The notes beneath the pieces are model-generated. The model worked only from the letters and a program-made list of their open reading frames with translations. It was not told the origin of the DNA and did no database searches. A stretch of DNA of 45,117 nucleotides. Source: Chara braunii (lineage: Eukaryota; Streptophyta; Charophyceae; Charales; Characeae). Numbering within the stretch: position 1 is the first letter of the stretch; every line of letters begins with the position of its first letter. This document shows positions 41,640 through 45,117 of this stretch, piece by piece. A program made the translations under genes and the position numbers. The stretch covers positions 2,417,389 to 2,462,505 of the forward strand of contig BFEA01000179.1 of the NCBI GenBank assembly GCA_003427395.1, read 5' to 3'.

Positions 41640-42526
41640 GAAATGTTTGCATGCCTCCATAACATTGACAGGCCTTCTCCGCCAGTTGCTCGGCGAGATA
41701 CATGGGGTCGGACCGAAAGCTGAACGGCATGTTCACAAACAGTTCAATCTGCTCGCTGCAGAAGAGGAGCTGAATGCCGATGAGACTGCCGTTCAGATGT
41801 TGGAAACTGGTAACCGAGTTGAGGAACTCGTCAAGAAAGGGTGAATGGCCCTTGATCGCTATGTCGCCGGACATTTGGAGGGAATGGACCAAAAGAGAAC
41901 AACTGAAGGAGGAGGAGAGAAAAAGGGAAGAACCAGAACTGTCTGAAGAGATCTTGGAGGAAAACATCAAACAATCAGAAAATTCACTGAAGGAAAAGAG
42001 AACAAAGAAGAGTACCGGAGAAAGAAAGAAGAAAGACAACAGCAAGAAAGGATGGTAGAAGAAATCAGCAAAGATTTCATTATGAAAAACAGAAACTGAT
42101 CTTGCATCCGTATTACAGGCCATGATGGCTTATCTTGTTCACCTTGAGACCAAAATTGATAGCAACACCACCGCGTTGCAGACGGTGACCAGACTTCTCA
42201 AAGGTAAGGACAAGGTCACGATTGAGGAGAAGGCCAAGGTGGTCGAAGAAAAGAAACAACTCGAGGAGAAGCTCACGAAGGACGTAATGAAACGCGTGAC
42301 GCCAGAAACACCCGAAAGTTCAAAGAAAGTACTTGAGAAACCGGCGGGAAAGAAAGAAGAACCCGCCACGAAAGAACCGGCCAAAAAAGTTGAGAAGCCA
42401 AAAAGAAATGAAAGAGTGAAAATGAAACTCCCGTTTACCTATAATGGAAAGCGAGGTGAGCATCTATTGCCCTGGATTGCAGAAATTCAGACATACTGTG
42501 GGACTGCACCGGTTGAGCATCTATAA
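41640..42526 (+). pseudogene. Element E gag N-terminal half
   Basis: A Lys/Glu-rich coiled-coil region in shifting frames (LKEEERKREEPELSEEI, RRKKEERQQQERMVEEIS) leads to a 134-codon frame from 42122. That frame has LVHLETKIDSNTTALQTV, a long charged helix, a Lys/Pro linker and the beginning of a gag core (KLPFTYNGKRGEHLLPW, then IAEIQTYC). The last motif matches the start of retrotransposon gag domains (compare PSKYDGKDDIESWIS in element A). A stop follows at the deletion junction. Confidence 0.75.
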
Positions 42527-42720
42527 TGTCTGTCTATTACGGACCATGGGAAGTTCTCATGGTGATTGAGGAAGCTACGAAGTTGAAAAGATTCTTCTCT
42601 ACAGGTGGCAGAGGAAGACCGCAGAAGCAGTACAAGGTAAAGTTCAAGTCTCAACCCCCAACTGATGCTAGATGGTTCAGTAAGAAAGAAAGAACAACCT
42701 ACTGCTCCTGACATTGTTTC
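42527..42720 (+). pseudogene. Element E integrase tail remnants
   Basis: YYGPWEVLMV is the integrase GPY/F motif (YFGPWEVLDIVG in element C). After about 15 residues it jumps to GGRGRPQKQYKVKF and DARWFSKKE, the very C-terminus of element D-type integrase. The order shows at least two deletions: one from gag to the GPY motif, and one inside the tail. Confidence 0.82.
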
Positions 42721-42792
42721 TGCATATGAACGCGGGTTAAGAGAAAACTAATGTATTTCTGCGATGGAACTCCAAATTTGGGATGACAGGAA

Positions 42793-43565
42793 TGCAATAC
42801 CCCGCTCAATATGCTCTGAAGTGGCCTAAGTCCACACACAGGATGCGACCCCGGTCTGAGGCCGAAAGGGCCAAGGGGAGGAAAACCCTTGGATTGGCCC
42901 AGGGACTGTGCGCTCGACAGTTGACTTTGGTCAACTGCCCAGCGTCCCAAGAGTCAAAGTTTGCATGTACCCAACCCAGGCCGCCGGTCAAACACACACT
43001 TGTTTGTATGCAGGTACCAAGACAACATCAGGACCAAGTGGAAGTCTGCACCCGTACGCAATCCAGGCCCTCGGCTGTGAGTCAATCTGAGCCGTGGGTG
43101 GGAGACCTGAGGCCGGTCAGCCTCGACAAACATTACATAAGGCCTGGCCTCCAGGGAGTCAACATTCAGTATTGCTATGCTGCCTTGACGCTGGCGTGAC
43201 GCTAGCTGGATGCTGGCTTGACACTGGCTGGACGCTGCCTTGACGCTGGCTGTACGCTGGCACTGTGGATGACAACGCAAGACTGCTGCTGCACGCTGGC
43301 CCCTTTCTGCTTTGGCGTCAGCCTATGCTGACGTGGCTACTCTCTTTGTGGTCATTGATCTTTGTGGTCATTGATCTTTGTGGTGATTGATGGTTACTAT
43401 CTCTTCCACCTTCTAATCTGCCTATTCCCCCTCCACTCTCTTTGTCTACTGGAAACGTGACATTGTATCAGAGATCACATTCATGATTATTGGAGACATT
43501 GTTCAGAGTTGAGTTACTTTGTATTTCGACATCCGGCGAGTATCTTACAGACTGGGTTCATTACA
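42793..43565 (+). repeat. 3' LTR of element E
   Basis: About 773 bp. Compared with the 5' copy it carries extra sequence near 43340-43470, including a triple TTTGTGGT-ATTGATC word. It contains TGACGTGGC at 43329 and ends GGGTTCATTACA. Confidence 0.88.
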
Positions 43566-43697
43566 TTTGATTTAATGTCGATCTAATCAGACTCATTACC
43601 AAAGGCACAAGGCACAACCCCAATCTGTCCATACATGACACATATAAGTGACCCATTGATTGTCGGTGCTCAAGATTGATAGGCATCACACGCAAAC

Positions 43698-43883
43698 CTT
43701 CTTCAGCACTTCAATTGCATCTGTATATGTGATCCGCTCGAACGGTGTGGTAGCAACCATCCTCAAGCGATCGACCGCTGCTTTGTCGTATAGCTTTGCC
43801 ATCAGCTCCATGTCATCGAGGCAGTGATCAAGCAACCATTGACAGAGGAACTTCGCGTAATCCTCCGCACAGTTCATATCATC
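43698..43883 (-). CDS. SYNC1: Asparagine--tRNA ligase, internal exon (partial gene)
   Basis: The exon encodes 62 residues: DDMNCAEDYAKFLCQWLL, DHCLDDMELMAKLYDKAAV, DRLRMVATTPFERITYTDAI, EVLKK. This matches the class II catalytic region of eukaryotic asparaginyl-tRNA synthetase between the ...E.AFADL and the ...WGIDL..EHER blocks, which should lie in neighbouring exons. The enzyme charges tRNA-Asn in the cytosol or organelles. The acceptor reads a T/G-rich tract then TGTGCAG, the donor AAGAAG then GTTTGC. Length is 186 bp with both boundaries in phase 0. No stop or frameshift is seen. Neither neighbouring exon was found, so the flanking introns continue, at least on the left into the LTR element region. 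Confidence 0.85.
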
Positions 43884-44515
43884 CTGCACACAACACAACA
43901 GCGAATATACAAAATCATTCAGTACTATGGCTGAAACCCCTTCAATCCCCATCAACCTTCAAAGTTCACAAGAGACACAGGGAAGCATCATCACAGACCA
44001 AAGAAGCAGCATAGCTTTCGTGATTGTCTGTTAAACCAGTCAAAGGGTTTTCATTCCCGTTTGGGTGCCAAGTTGCCAACAGACAACTTTGACATGATAG
44101 GCTAGGGATAAGTGAGATTCCAAACAAATTCGGAACCGGATCAGAGAGGAAATTTGGAGTTCCTATAATGCCTATATGCTCTATTCAGGAGAACACAGTA
44201 GACTGCCAATTCCTGACAGCTCAGTTTATTGTCCTGGTCCTTCCTCAGGTGCACTACCGTCCTCACCCAAATACAACGCCTGGTCATTATAGCCGCATCT
44301 TGACTGAAAAACGTCCCAAATACATATATAATGACCGGGCATTATATTCGGGTGAAGAGAATAGTTCAATTGTGTTTGGAACTACCAGCTGGACCACTAA
44401 TCAGATACAGAAAGATGGCCAGGGGCAGTTATCTAGACCACCAATGCCGCAAAGGACAGGCATCAACACCATCACGTCAGCAGAACCAGCAATCAGGCAG
44501 AGCAAAAAAATAAGT
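43884..44515 (-). other. Likely intron upstream of the tRNA-ligase exon
   Basis: This is moderately AT-rich sequence without recognised coding motifs. A plus-strand frame from 44168 (123 codons) is open but has no family features and is probably fortuitous. Confidence 0.5.
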
Positions 44516-44925
44516 GCATTGGATGAGACAAATGCATGAGTATGGCCTCGTTCCACCACTCTTGTGTCATTGACGATTCCCTTGTAAGAATTACTTTCTC
44601 AAGAGGATGGGAACGTACTTCTGGGGTTTTCAACCAACCTTGATTTCATGAAGAATTACTGCACTTGCTAGCCCGCTCTTCCACCAGCAAGGGCAGGGGG
44701 GCAGAGCAAAACTATAAAGCATTGGATGACACGCAGGCATGAGTACGGCCTCCTTCCACCATTCTTGTGTCATTGACGGTTCCCTAGTAAGAATTACTCT
44801 CTGAAGAGGATGGGAACGTACTTTCTGGGGTTTTCAACCAACCTTGATTTAAGCAAGAATTACTGCACTTGCTAGCCCGCCCTTCCACCAGCAAGGGCAG
44901 GTGATACTGCATGCGCATAGAAAGA
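44516..44925. repeat. 202-bp tandem duplication
   Basis: GCATTGGATGA.AC begins at 44516 and 44718. Both units continue through GTACTT-CTGGGGTTTTCAACC and TTCCACCAGCAAGGGCAGG. They differ by a number of substitutions. The repeat lies in the presumed intron. Confidence 0.9.
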
Positions 44926-45054
44926 AAAGTAATCGGATTGTCGACAGCAGCCAAAGACCAAGAGCCACCAAGATTAGATAACGAACAAGAGTTGTTACAT
45001 CTTCGAGTCACACGGGTCCTACCAGACCCGACTTAGGGCCGGAGGGACACACCA

Positions 45055-45100
45055 GGGCCTAAAGGCCCGACCTTGAGGGTCACAGGCCCTAAAGGCCTGA
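45055..45100. repeat. Paired GGCCTAAAGGCC palindromic words
   Basis: GGGCCTAAAGGCCCGA at 45055 and AGGCCCTAAAGGCCTGA at 45084. Both are near-palindromic, and they may be the beginning of another repeat that continues past the window. Confidence 0.55.
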
Positions 45101-45117
45101 TTTTGCACTCAGCCCAG

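Larger units (their letters stand above)
38638..43565 (+). mobile_element. Element E: internally deleted LTR retrotransposon (gag-type, non-autonomous)
   Basis: LTRs at 38638-39323 and 42793-43565 begin TGCAATA.CCCGCTC and end ..CA. A primer-binding site follows the first, and a purine-rich tract (GGGATGACAGGAA, 42780-42792) precedes the second. TTTG flanks both sides (38634-38637 and 43566-43569). Between the LTRs there is a long leader, a gag N-terminal half and a short integrase tail; protease, RT and RNase H are gone. It could only move with proteins from another element. Confidence 0.88.

Noticed and set aside
44168-44539. A 123-codon open frame in the presumed intron
   Set aside because: There is no recognisable domain. 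It lies opposite to the tRNA-ligase gene and runs into a tandem duplication.

Overview
This is a gene-poor stretch of a eukaryotic nuclear genome made almost entirely of old, mutually inserted Ty3/Gypsy-type LTR retrotransposons. A streptophyte lineage (a charophyte alga such as Chara, or a lower plant) is the best guess. The mitochondrial fragments (intron maturase, nad4, rps12, small-subunit rRNA) read like streptophyte sequences, and the single cellular exon resembles plant cytosolic asparaginyl-tRNA synthetase. The species call is inference.

Layout. 1-1398 is the 3' end of a plus-strand element, a copy of 24655-25450 that carries two later insertions. One of them is a piece of mitochondrial group II intron maturase. 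1399-8047 is element A (minus strand): gag, protease, RT-RNase H and a truncated integrase, with its primer-binding site at 8035-8046 and an LTR beginning at 8048. 9.2-11.26 kb holds tandem and low-complexity repeats. 11266-14304 and 24077-24615 are two halves of element B (plus strand). They are split by element C (minus strand, 14305-24076), which has both LTRs, a primer-binding site, a polypurine tract and a short target duplication. Removing C with one target copy restores the integrase reading frame of B. A nad4/rps12 mitochondrial fragment sits inside the gag of C. 24616-26038 is the B 3' region and an LTR that also serves as the 5' LTR of element D (plus, 26040-34131). The leader of D holds a dense TTGACC array.

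34.1-38.3 kb has no recognised gene but contains microsatellites, a T29 tract and a tandem duplication. 38345-38613 is the 3' end of mitochondrial small-subunit rRNA. Element E follows (plus, 38638-43565). It keeps both LTRs and the start of gag but has lost almost all of pol. Right of it lies one intact, splice-site-bounded exon of asparaginyl-tRNA synthetase (43698-43883, minus), the only plausible live host coding sequence. If that gene is functional, part or all of the retrotransposon mass to its left would lie in its next intron.

No element looks autonomous: every pol region has frameshifts, stops or lost catalytic residues. Repeated themes are local tandem duplications of about 20-260 bp (at least 14 loci), separate mitochondrial DNA captures, and short motifs shared between LTRs or leaders of unrelated elements (CCATAGCY, CCAGGTAWGT, TGACGTGGC). 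I found no CRISPR array, operon, tRNA gene or clearly new enzymatic system.
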